Source: Symsagittifera roscoffensis
Taxonomy: Eukaryota > Xenacoelomorpha > Acoela > Convolutidae
Direction of reading: 5' to 3'
NCBI RefSeq assembly: GCF_963678635.1
Contig: NC_087066.1
Coordinates: forward strand, 5,733,954-5,797,953
DNA length: 64,000 nucleotides
Part shown: positions 11,074 to 21,846 of the stretch, piece after piece
How the letters are laid out: the number at the start of each line of letters is the position of its first letter
Numbering within the stretch: position 1 is the first letter of the stretch
Translations under genes and position numbers: made by a program
Notes under the pieces: generated by a model
Told to the model about the DNA's origin: nothing
The model's database searches: none
Seen by the model: the letters and a program-made list of their open reading frames with translations, nothing else

Positions 11074-11310
11074 GGCTCTTATCCTTGTTTGTGCCTCCCC
11101 CACATTAAAATTTCAGTTTTGTAAAAACTGATTTTGCGCAATCATAATGCAATGAAATTTGGCGTGGTGAACAAACTAACTATTGTGAACGAATTTGTTC
11201 CTCAAACTTTACGTCGTAACATTTCGCGTTCAGTCATTATAACACGTAAGACAACTGAGAAAATGGAAAACTTGAAATGTGGGGAAGGGGGGATGGAATG
11301 GAAAAGAGCC
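11074..11310. mobile_element. MITE, GGCTCTTTTCC family, copy 3, inverted relative to copy 2
   Basis: Left end GGCTCTTATCC followed by CCTCCCCCACAT, right end ATGGAAAAGAGCC. About 180 bp of the interior matches the reverse complement of 8518-8700, for example CATAATGCAATGAAATTTGG and GTGGTGAACAAA. No clear target duplication. Confidence 0.65.
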
Positions 11311-12146
11311 CATTTGAAAACTGATTAACAGAACGCTTTCAAAATAAAACCCATAAAAAATTTAATCAAAAGAACAGAAATCGAGGATTGCTGTGCAAAA
11401 AAACACGTAATTTTCTGAATGCGATTATCATCGCATGTAACAGATGAAAAAAAAATAAAAATGAGAAAAATACCTGCCTTCAAAATATCCGTTAATTAGG
11501 CACAAGGCATTTCAACGAATCAAAATTGACCAAATCGATTAAACGAAAAATCTAAAACCAAAAAAAATTCGAATCGAAGAAATGTGATTCATAGTAATGT
11601 TCGCGTGCATTTTTGCTGTCAACTTGCAGTCGCAATGATCGAACTTGTGTGGAGCACTAACAGATACTGTATGTCAGCAAGAAGAGCAAACTGGAATGCT
11701 ACTAGTATGTTTGGTTTGTTTTTTTTTTCTCATGAGAAATTATATGTATTTGTGACAGAGTTGTCTCAAGCCATAGTAACTTTTTTGAAGCCTAAAAACT
11801 AAATTTTTATGTTTTACAACACTATAGAGGTAAAATGAAACGAGGCTTAATTGTATTATCATAAAAGTGATATATGAAAGTTTATATTATAGTTAATTTT
11901 GGTTTTGTGTTTTTTCTGTCGCCTTGACAGCAACAATGCTGCTCTTGTCGTCACTTCTTGGTTTCTTTCTTAAGCTTGATTTGGTAAAACGATGTGATTC
12001 CAGCATTGGATATATCGCTTCAGCTGGGGGTAATACCAAAATACGGACTTTATCCCACATCGTTCTTTTTTGACTATGGACTAACGGCAATGCAGATCAC
12101 ATTTTCAACGGCGGATGTGTTCAGATAAAATAGGATAGATTCGGAG
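11311..12146. other. Intron sequence, nothing recognised
   Basis: AT-rich with unsupported short ORFs. It could include the lost 5' LTR of the relic that follows, but no second copy exists to test this. Confidence 0.4.
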
Positions 12147-13665
12147 ATGAACCTCATTTCAAAACTATACCTATTTTTCGGGAGCGACGACAGGCGAGTT
12201 GCATCAAAGGGAAGCCCATTTAGACTCAATGACTACGAGGTACCCCAAGATAACCAATTCGAAACTTACCAATTTCTCTCGATAATCCAGATGGAAAGCA
12301 AAACCTTAGAACAATTTCATTCAATTTTAAGCGGGCTGACAGCGCTGTGCAGTTTGAAAAAAATTTTAAATTTTTGCGCGCCGTTTTTATTGTTAACTTG
12401 ACAAACAAGGACGCATAAACTGAGTTTTCCAAGTACAGATGACTTCTATAGATCAGCGATATCGTGTGTAAAGGGCGACAAAGACGCACAACTCTACATG
12501 GTGACGGGAAACGGAATGGCTGCAGCACCGGGGGGCACTCCAAAACAAAGAGGAGCCGAAAAGCGCTATCCGAGAGGAGTGTGGGCGACCATTCCAGAGG
12601 TGCGGAAAGGGAATAAACAAATAGAGATTCAACACGAGGGAGAGTGGAGAGATGTTAGATGAATGCTCGCACAATTATTTTTATCGCTTTTATTCCAAAC
12701 GGTGAAAAGGAACGGATTAGTAAAATTAGCAGCGTCAATTGAAGCAACAGGCGCATAAAGATAAAAACCAAATTCTTAACTGTCAGTACGCTTATGGTCA
12801 GACCACTTTGATTCTTGATGTGAATAATCATTGCGGTTTCTCCAAGGTAGGTGCAAAATCAATGGCATTTTAAAAAAAGGTTGCGAGGAATGACTCCATG
12901 TCAGCCGAATTTCAAAAGATCATGGATTTAACCTTAGACAAATGGAAACGGTTGTTCCACAAAAAACGAAGTACGTTATTACGCTCCTGGTTAGAAAAAC
13001 GAAACTGATTGACGAGCTACACTAGTTGAGATCCCGTTCGCAATTCGAATCGTTCATCGAGTCTATACATAGCCTCTGTAAGTGCCTTCCGACATTAGTG
13101 TAAAACTTGGCATCCCTTATGTCCTTTATGTTTAAAAAAAACAGATTCATGTGGCCCACGGAATAGCAAGTAGCTTTAAAAACGTTGAAGAAGCAAGTTG
13201 CCAACAGTTTTGAGGGAAAACACTTCGACGTGCGCAAAAAGATATGCATCATGTGCGACATTAACCACATTGGCAGTGTTAGAGCAACTTGGCATGGAAT
13301 GTTGCAAATTAATCTTGTCTACCTCTCGTTTTGTAAACGCTGCGGAAAAAATTAATCGACAAACAAGCTTGAAATGCTAGCTCTAGCTTAAGAGGCAAAA
13401 TGTTGGGAATTATGTATTTGACAAAAATTCACGGTGGTATCCGATCAAAAAGCGCTTGTCAAATTGCTGAATGGTAACTGCTGAGGATAAAACGTTAAAA
13501 AGAGCAATTCATTCCTTTTGACCTCGTATTCAAGGTTCCAATATTATTTATCAAGCATCAAGTGGATGAAAAACGCTGTACGATGAAACAATTACGGCGG
13601 AAGAAATAGCATCAATTGGATGGTTCCAATGATATGCCAAAGGCAAAATTTCAGCCATAAGTAGA
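12147..13665 (+). pseudogene. Decayed Ty3/gypsy gag-pol relic
   Basis: In order on the plus strand, with many stops and frameshifts: a gag segment at about 12240-12500 (LEQFHSILSGL, VFIVNLTNKDA, DDFYRSAISCVKGDK); an RT segment near 12900 (MSAEFQKIMD); an RNase H segment at about 13260-13480 (VLEQLG, SRFVNAAEK, FTVVSDQKALVKLLNG); and a post-RNase H segment near 13580 (LYDETITAEEIASI). Each aligns with the corresponding part of the minus-strand element at 38.6-45.0 kb (VFIVNITNKEA, DEIYRIALSYERGDK, MPAEFQREMD, FTVVTDHKALVSFLNG, LYENSFTVAKLQSI), so it belongs to the same family. Protease, palm catalytic motif and integrase were not found. Non-functional. Confidence 0.8.
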
Positions 13666-15532
13666 AAAAAATTTTTCGTCCGATCAGAGCGGAGTATGCA
13701 AATACAACAGACAAATGCCTCCGGAAGAGGGCGGAAATGCATGCGCTACAACTTTTTGAATCTGAGGGTAAAAATTTGCATGTTGGATTTCAACAACAGA
13801 AGGGGTGCGAAAATAGATGGAACTATTACTGAGTATAATATGAGTTAAACCGTTCTACATTTTTCTATTATGAATAAAAATTGACGATTGCTGCACAATT
13901 CCATACAAATTGCTCGGACGATTCTTAGTTTATAAACATTTTTAAAATTTATTATGCGTTAAATCATTTCTTAAACAAACTTTTTTGTCATTTTGAATCA
14001 ATTTTTGTCTATTTTTTTTCCATTTTTGTCCAACTTTACTGTTTTTTTTTGTTTCTTGTCACAGAGTTTGAAGAAGGTGATAAAAGGCAAATGATTTTCT
14101 AGTCTGTAAAATATTAGTTAAAGGCAGTGGACAAATTTTTGACTGCAAGATTCTAATCAAGTTGTCTAATTTTGGCTGAAAACCGACGCACATCCAGAAC
14201 TTTTTTTTCAAGCGTGAGAGACAACAAGTATTTTGATAGTTTTGTGATGATGGCTGAAAAAAGAGGTAGTCAAAACCGGCTAGAAAAAATATAAAATCTA
14301 CATCACAGTTCATTCCCTTTTCGTTAACGGTCGAAACAAAAAGTCGTTATTACGCTTCGGTATTTATTCTTAAGTTTTTTCTTAATAGCTTACTATAGCT
14401 TGAGGGTTTGTCGAAATAAATGCGTCGAATGTTTTTTAAACCCTGAAGAGTCTCTTCCAATTTGTGGACGCAACTTTCCTTTGATCACATTTAGAAACTT
14501 TGAAATTGACATTTTATCCCCTTAATTGGGAAGGATCATAGAAGAAACAAAACTGAGAAAGCCAGAGCTGGAAAATGAATTAAAGGCCTCATTGATCCGA
14601 TCGGAGAGAAACTTTATCTCAGGTGTTTTTCATTTTTTCCCACACAAAATTAAGTACCTTAAAAATCATCAGAACGCTTCGAGTCACAACATAACATCTT
14701 GGAGCCATTTAAGTCGTTATTTTATCGACACAAAAAAGTTCAAAACCTTTTTCTCATTGTCTGCTAACTAATTTTAAAAAAGCGAGCAAGCGTTTATTGT
14801 GGCAACCAAAAAAATCATAGTTCAGAAACAAAATCTCAAAATTTAGCTGTAGAAGACCAGCTTTAGAAGTTTATTTCAACATTTTCCTACTCTGAAATAC
14901 GCAAAAACTCTGCATATTCAACTACTTGAAAAAAGTTTGAAAAAATGTATAAGAGAATTTGTTTGAATTTTTGTAAAAAATCAATTTTTTGTCATCTTTG
15001 TCGTTAAGTTTTCAACAATTCGCGTTTTTGGAGAAGCTCCAGGAGATTTTGAGCATTGCCACTCCCATAAAGCTAAAGACAACTCAAGTTTGAAAAAAAA
15101 AGAAAAAAAAAGATTTTTTGTTTCGAAATTAATCCGTCTCAGAATCCATCCCAGATTGTTTTCACTCAAAATAGTTGGTGTTAATTTCCTGTTGGGGTGA
15201 ATATTCTGGAAAAATGAAGGAATTCAAGATGTTCGAATATCAAAAATTGAAGAATCTCAAAATCAATTACGTTAAGAGTCGATACACTCATGGCTTTGCG
15301 CTGACTTCTTAATTTTTGCTAAATTGCTCAAGTTTTCGCATTGTTTTCGAATTATGTTTTCCACACAACCCATGAAGAAAAATGCATAGAAAATGCATTT
15401 TTTGCACCGAATTGTATGAAACGCATTTTTTAAATTGAATTTTTATTATACGCATTATTTTGTATGTAGGTCAACCCGGGTGATCTTGAAATTTTTGTGC
15501 TCCTTTCACGGCAGTCATTACAATTTGTTTAC
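13666..15532. other. Intron of tetraspan gene A, nothing recognised
   Basis: AT-rich, long poly-T and poly-A runs, no exon or repeat signal beyond low complexity. Confidence 0.5.
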
Positions 15533-15659
15533 CTTTTCAAATGTGCCGTTAGAGTCTGATGTGTTCTTCAGGTAAAGTCCTCCGTCTAGGTTCTGCAGGA
15601 TCATCATACAAACCAATACCAGGTAGAAGAACACCAACAGACAAACCAAGTTGTTCTTC
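15533..15659 (-). CDS. Tetraspan protein A, exon with TM1
   Basis: Minus-strand exon between TGCTTTTGTAG and GAAAAG|GTAAAC; one leading base and 42 codons, ending in phase 0. It encodes KNN, a strong TM1 (LVCLLVFFYLVLVCMMIL), then the start of the first extracellular loop with two N-glycosylation sequons (NTS and NGT). Joined in phase to the exon at 10854 it gives the LW-x2-C loop. The initiating exon, expected to encode a short basic N-terminus as in the paralogue at 2176-2139, was not found to the right and may lie at or beyond 16 kb. Confidence 0.75.
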
Positions 15660-16310
15660 CTACAAAAGCACAATTTGTTTTTGCCATTTGCACTACCTTC
15701 TATGCAATATTGTTTGTTGATTTAAGGTAACTTCGCCATATAGCTTACAATTACATTTTAAAAAGTTTGTAGTTAATGCAAAACTGTTTGCAATATCGGT
15801 GACTTTGAGCAATTTAATCGGTCAAAAACTCTAGCTTTCTAGGTTTTTTTTGGAAAGATTTTTTGAAGTAAAAATCAGTAAAACACAAATCCGACGTCAA
15901 AGTGAGGATTTTTTGTTAAATTGATTTTGTTCAGACTCGTTGATCGAAAAGATATTGCAAACAATTTGGCGATAAATATATAAAGTAAAAAAAAATCAAG
16001 TTTTCAATATAAAGTTTTTTCGGCCCATTCTTATTTTAGTCATCCAACCTAGAAACAAAAAGTAACTCCCCCTCCCATGCATCGAATTTTTAGTTCGGGA
16101 GCTATAATTTGCTGGTTACTATAGTAAAGGGCCAGTTTTTCTAATTTATAACCTACTCAGTTGAATCTCCCTGAAGAAACAGAAAGCAAATTGAGGTTGT
16201 AATCATAATATGACCCTTTCAGCCAAAAATGGAGCTCGCAAAGATATTATCACTAACAAAAAATATCACTAATCAACCTTGAATAATTAACCTCCGGGTT
16301 TGGCTTTTGG
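15660..16310. other. Non-coding, nothing recognised
   Basis: AT-rich sequence upstream of the TM1 exon of tetraspan gene A. Confidence 0.5.
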
Positions 16311-16940
16311 TTGGTTAATTTTAAAAAATCGTTTATACTTGATTTTACTTTTGAGCCGAAACCTTTTTGCAAATACCTAGGTGTCATTGTAGATGATAAG
16401 CTTAAACTTTTTCACCATATACAGAATGTTCAATCAAAACTAGGTCGTCACTGTGGTGTAATATCAAAAATGAGACATTATGTACCAAGATCCATCCTAC
16501 TGAAATACTATATGTCAAATATCAAGCCAATAATACAATATGGCTTGCTCGTCTACGGCGGCACGAGTTTTTCTTTTTTAAACCCAATTTTGAATATGCA
16601 ACGAAAAATTGTTCGCATGATCTGCTTCAAAAGGAAATTTGATACCATTACTAAATTCTTTTCTGATAATAAAATACTGACAGTTCATGAGCTATATGTG
16701 TACGATTTGATGAAGTTTTGCTTACGATCACTAAATCAAAAACATCCAACTTGTTTTCTCAATTCTTTGTTTACTTTGCCTACAATACGCGAATTTCAGA
16801 AGGTCGAACATTTGTTCCACCATTATTACTTAATTGCAATCCTAATTTGTTCAACGGGTAGACGTCAAGTAGGCACATACTGCGCCTTTTGTCTATCCCC
16901 TCCATTTTGTTGATTTAATAAATTAAATAAATTGATGCTT
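16311..16940 (+). pseudogene. 5'-truncated LINE: C-terminal end of a non-LTR reverse transcriptase
   Basis: An open frame of about 200 codons (16311-16913) reads like the end of a non-LTR reverse transcriptase: YLGVIVDDKL, then a helical basic region, PRSILLKYYMSNIKPIIQYG and LNMQRKIVRMI, the thumb and connection region of Jockey/CR1-type elements. The palm and endonuclease domains are absent, so the copy is truncated at the 5' side, the usual result of incomplete target-primed reverse transcription. It ends in TTTAATAAATTAAATAAATTG, a short-repeat tail of the kind seen at LINE 3' ends. No clear target duplication was found. Confidence 0.75.
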
Positions 16941-18545
16941 GTATTATCAACTATATGGAGAAATAAAACAATTCTTCTTTAATCAGAGTTTTTTGCAGTG
17001 ATTTTTGTTCTCAAATTAACCATATTGACGCCCTTAAGATATTTATGGGAGAAAATCAGCAGTCAAATTATAGTTAAAAAAACAAAATACTACTTCGCAC
17101 CAACAAAGTAACGAGTTTCAAAAATCAGAAATTAAGAACACTACTACAAAAAAAGATACAAAGCTGTTGAAAAAGTTTTAAAAATTGATTCATACCCTGG
17201 TTGAAATGCTCTCTTATTAGCCAGACTAACAAACTTGATTAATACAAACGGGATTTAGTTTTCGCGTCGAGAAAGGTTTTAGGTTTTTGCGGAGACAGTT
17301 AGAACATTAGATCCGCATCTGGCTTCTATTTTAACTTACCTGATACGAGCTCGACATTTTTTGTTATCACAACTGAACAGCATTTCGCTCTCTCTCTTTC
17401 TTTGTTTTTTTTTCCTTTTAATGTAGCCTTCTTGTATAAAGATTTAGTGTATTTGGTATCTTTTTCATGTTATTGTTCTGTATCCAGTTTAGTTAATATC
17501 AGTGACGGTACACTTGGTTGACTTTTTACTTCAATCTGCTGTGCATGATAATTTTACCAGAAAGTCAGTATTGATCATCAATGGAGTCAAAATTGGACCA
17601 CTCAAAAATTAATGACAACAATGTGCCAGTTTATTTAAATAATTATATGTGTTATGTTTATACCTGGCGCATTCAGTTTTCAACCCGAACGAAGTTGTGA
17701 TTTTATGTCTTGACTATAGCGACCACAGTTTAACTATACAAATCGTACAAATTTTTTCCGTGAAATTCGCGATCGAAGAAAAGTTGACCGTTGTTAGTGC
17801 GATTATAAATGTTTTTTCTTTTAAAGCCAAAGTTTCAAATATGTTTTTTTCTCTTCTCTGCTCGCCCGCTTTAACCGCTGTAAATTTTAAAATCTGTTTT
17901 ACGTAGCACTGCGAAAATGGTGTGTTGCAAAAGTAATACGGGAAACCTAAAAACAACCAGACAATAGGAACTGTATTCACACTACCGGGACTGATTGCAG
18001 ACTTCTGCGACCAACTGCCAAGCAATCGGGAATAATTTCCAGACTAACAAGGCCCTTACTTTTTGGTGAAGTTTCGAATTTCGAGAGCAAACAAAAAAAA
18101 CTACATGGTATAAAATATCCCACGGGCTGCTTTCCAAGAATAGTTATAAGATTTGAAGGTCGCCTCGACGATGTTTTCTGCGGCCGAGATTTATAGTCTG
18201 AACAAGGTTTAATCGTCGCGAAAAATGCTGGAAAAATCAAGTTTTTTGTTGGTATAGTGTAGAAATTAGTCACAAATCAGCCTATAAATAGTTTGCAATT
18301 GTTTGCTTATTGACTTTCGATAGCCTGGAGTTAGTCAGTCGTAAAATTGTAGTAAAAAAATTGGATGTTCTGACAATCTAAAATTAGGTCGTGAAAACTG
18401 GAATAAAAACTCCAAAACTTCAATGATTTTAATAGTCTCCGTCTGTATAACTTAATCACGTGATTTAGATCCCTGGTTACACCCCCATGTCGGCCGAGTA
18501 TTGAGTTGACTCAGGGGCTCGTTCAGCGCCTGGAATATATGGGTC
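16941..18545. other. Non-coding, nothing recognised
   Basis: AT-rich sequence with short unsupported ORFs on both strands. Confidence 0.45.
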
Positions 18546-18548
18546 CTT

Positions 18549-18801
18549 TGAGCGCAGTCTTCCACTGAAGCTTCCCGATTAGGTATCGAGCCATTTTCAC
18601 CAATCAATCTCCTATGGCTTGGCATCCTGTTCATCTCGTACGGCTACATCTCCTCGTTGTCTGCAATTGGCTTGTTTCCAAATACTTGGATCGACATCAC
18701 ATCATTGAGTACCAGTATCACCTCAAAAAAACTACTATATGTGGCTATACACAAACCCAAGAAGTCGAAGTTCTGTCTCTCTATCGTCTCCCGCTAATGC
18801 A
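18549..18801 (+). CDS. Possible orphan exon of a membrane protein
   Basis: A GC-richer island in AT-rich surroundings. The plus frame after a TGA at about 18537 is open to TAA at 18801 without an ATG at its start. It reads as a membrane-like product with LLWLGILFISYGYISSLSAI followed by GLFPNTWIDIT. A GCAG acceptor at about 18549 is possible but has no good pyrimidine tract, and the donor is unclear. The minus strand is also open over part of the island. Not recognised; it could be a relic of a mobile element. Confidence 0.25.
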
Positions 18802-21041
18802 AATCATTGACATATCGTCAGTTATCAATGTACAAGCCGCACTCAGATTATACAGATAATGTACTTTATGGAAATGAGATAACCCATTTAGATACGTAAA
18901 CCGAACTACATTGGATTAAACGGATTTTTACGCCAGAAACAAAATCAATTGTATTGCTTAAGAAACGGATTTAAATCCATTTAAATACATTTTTGCAAGG
19001 TAAAAAATAACCAAAATCTCAACAAAATTGATTCGAAATAATTTTTTTTTGTTTCGAAGCTTAAGCAAAGTTTTCTACTCAAGAAAATCTCAAGGAGAGC
19101 CACAGAGAGCAAAAGTCACTCGAGGAGAGGTTTGTACCGCAAATTTTTGCGTTTGAGGGATTCCCTTCCAAAGTGTGCTAGACTAAGGGTTTTCTCGGCC
19201 ATGAGAAGTACAACTATGAAAAATTTTCTCGATTGTCATCTATATGATCAACTTTCTAGGCTCAATTTTGTTAAGCAAATACCGTATAATTAAAAACATC
19301 CAATACAAAAAAATTTTTGTGAAGAAATTGTAGAGATTAGTAATCCCAATACCTTATTATCAGGCCAAACATCAGAAAGAAATGTCAATTAAAAAGTAAG
19401 TTTTAACATTTTTTCCCATCATTTCTCTGTTGTTTGATAGTCTAGAAAATTTGAATATAATTTGTACATAATCTGTATAAAAAGATTAAACAAATAAGTC
19501 GTTGAAAGCAATTTAAATTGTTTTAGATCAATTTTCTTGTTAATCAAACCCGTAGGAAAATAAAATCAGAAAACGCTGACAAAAAAAAGGTCTCTGCCAC
19601 ATTATCTGTATAAAATTTATTGCAATCCATTTCTTGTCAGTATGGGAACTGATTACAAGGGGCGAGAAACATCTTCCGAGGTACATGATTTGAGACTGAT
19701 TTTTTTTCCAGTTTTCAGCTTTTTTATCTCTCAGGTAAGAAAGCTTTAGGATAGTCTTGAGCAGATCTTAGTCTTTTCATTGCGTATTTTTTTTTCATCA
19801 ATCGTATGCCAGGGTTTTTACGTCGGCTTCTTCAATATTTAAGAAAACTTTCAAAAAAGTTCCTTTTATTAAAGCAAGTATAAGTTGGGTGTTTTTTTTG
19901 GTGTAACTTTGGGTTTTTCGGATGTTCATTAAATTAAGAATTACCTTCAAGCAAATATAATTTACCCCTACGTTTAGATTTTTTCACCGAAGTTTATCAT
20001 GTAAACAAACAAATTTCGAAGATAGACATGAATTTGTTCGAAAAAGTTTTTGACGATATGTGATTTCGTCGACGAAACTGCCTTTAATAGTAAATTAAAA
20101 TCGTTAAAAAAATTATATTTTTCAAAGAGACAAAAAATTATTTTCGTTGAACGTACTTTTTCAAACTCTTAATTAAAAACAAAATATCATTTAACTTCTT
20201 AAGCAATATTTGGTGTGGACCAACTTCTTCTTACACATGCAGTCAAGCTGGTAAGAAGCTAGTTATAATTTTTTAAAGACCAATAATTCTTCTCTAACCG
20301 CCGCTTATTTTCAGACAAATATCGATCAATTTTTTTACGATCAAACTATTTTCAATGTGCTCTCCAGAAGCCTCTCATTTTGAACTGTTTTGAAAGTGTG
20401 TTGGAATTTTTACTTTTAAAAAATATTGTATGGGAGATTTTAAAAATGACTGACAACGATACTTCAACCCGTGCTCCATATTTTACAATTACCATCTAAT
20501 ATAAGTGTCTGTTTGTTTCTTAGATGTAAAGAAATAGTGTCTTGAAAAAAAATTGCCTCTTAAACTTTTATCCCATTGATATCAATCAAGCTTCGCATCT
20601 GGTGTCTCAAATTGAAAAAATGTTTTCTTAGTCTCAGAAACAAAAAATATAGTCTAACCTCCCCGCCGCTTTGGATAAAAGTTAGAGTCATTTTTCTTTG
20701 TCTGAGCGAATTGATAACGCGCACTTGTTCCAAAATTTATTTCAACTTCTAAAAAAAGTTTCAAGGCATGTGTTATTTGCGGGCGGTATTTTCACCAATA
20801 TTCATCTTCGTTGCATTTTGTTTTCCATATGCAGGTACATATTGTGATAGATGGGTCGCTAAATAAACAAACAACATCCCAATATAATTTAAAATCAATT
20901 TCCAGGAAGATAAAAACTATCAAACAAACTATTCAAACAACAAAACGCTGGTGGCATTCGGAAATATGCTAAAACTTATGATAACTGTTTAAACTGTCTA
21001 ATGCGTGACCCATCTGCCACAAAATACTTAAATAAGTGCAG
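18802..21041. other. Non-coding, nothing recognised
   Basis: AT-rich sequence. It must hold or follow the signal-peptide exon of the SSWC-1 gene if that model is right, but I could not identify it. Confidence 0.45.
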
Positions 21042-21187
21042 ATTGCATGTGTGCGAAATCCTCTTGGTGCAGTGATGCAGCCTGGAGAGTGACTCAGAGG
21101 GCCTACTGTCCGCAGGGATTCAACCCACACGATGAGTCATTCTGCGCCGTTCAGTGGGACAGGTCCTCACCAATCACAAGACAACAT
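21042..21187 (+). CDS. SSWC-1 gene, cysteine-rich exon 1 of the visible part
   Basis: Plus-strand exon between AAGTGCAG and CAACAT|GTATGT, two leading bases and 48 codons, ending in phase 0. The product has CMCAKSSWC, a tryptophan, a mid cysteine and SFCAVQWD. The gene at 62859 has CYQSSWC, W, a mid C and GFCVVQRD at the same places, so the two are paralogues. In the paralogue this exon also encodes the signal peptide; here the signal peptide must come from an upstream exon. The proteins are predicted to be secreted, disulfide-rich and small. A distant Ly6/uPAR (three-finger) relation is suggested by the cysteine spacing and a later C-x4-CN, but this is inference. Confidence 0.65.
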
Positions 21188-21628
21188 GTATGTTATACCA
21201 CTCGCTTAATTTTAACTTTTAAAATAATAAGTGTTTGATGAGCTAATTTTTGAACAATATTGAGAATAATGAAAACTAAACATACCAATGTTTTTAGAAA
21301 ACATTTTATTTTAATTTCTTCTTGATGCAATTTTCCGCTGATTGAAAAGTGTCTTCTTACTGTTCAGTTCGGCATAGAAGAAATTATTGAAACTTTTAAG
21401 ATGTATATGCTCATGATGCGATTAAAATGTAACTTCTGGTTTTAAAAAATTATTCTAAGATTTTTATTGAATCGGAACCAACCCCAAATTTACTTCTGTA
21501 CCACCAGCGGATTTATGGGGTGGGGCGGGATGGCGGACATCTTCTCCTTTTCAGGGTTTCGAGACCCCTGCCGACCCAGAGGGTCCCCCCTTTGTACTGT
21601 TTTGAGATATCTATTTTTTTTCTAACTG
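21188..21628. other. SSWC-1 intron up to the gypsy insertion
   Basis: AT-rich, with a GC-richer patch at about 21510-21600. The retroelement inserted at ACCCT (21629-21633). Confidence 0.5.
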
Positions 21629-21633
21629 ACCCT

Positions 21634-21846
21634 TGTTGTGATTCAGTTTTTTTAGTATGTTATAACCTTGACCTCTATTATCTAATTACGTACCAGTCAA
21701 TGTTAACTCTACGAAGTCCAGTGGACTTCGACTCACTAGTTGCTCTTTTTAGATTACAGTCAGTTTTAATTCAACCAATACTTTTATTCTCTTTTAACCT
21801 TAGTTAGATACAATAGTTACCAGTGGTACATCTTAACTCTTTATTA
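21634..21846 (+). repeat. 5' LTR of the gypsy element
   Basis: Begins TGTTGTGATTCAG and ends CTTTATTA, directly before the primer-binding site. It contains a perfect hairpin CGAAGTCCA-G-TGGACTTCG (21712-21730), possibly an RNA structure in the R/U5 region. Confidence 0.95.

Noticed and set aside
10420-11124. Several plus-strand ORFs of 77-138 codons
   Set aside because: Antisense or flanking frames of the first-loop exon of tetraspan A.
17649-18273. Overlapping ORFs on both strands
   Set aside because: No domain and no clear splice signals. I tested the minus frame as a first exon for tetraspan A but the phase does not fit.
18452-18634. Minus-strand ORF MNRMPSHRRL as first exon of tetraspan A
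   Set aside because: The possible donor leaves one base while the TM1 exon needs two.
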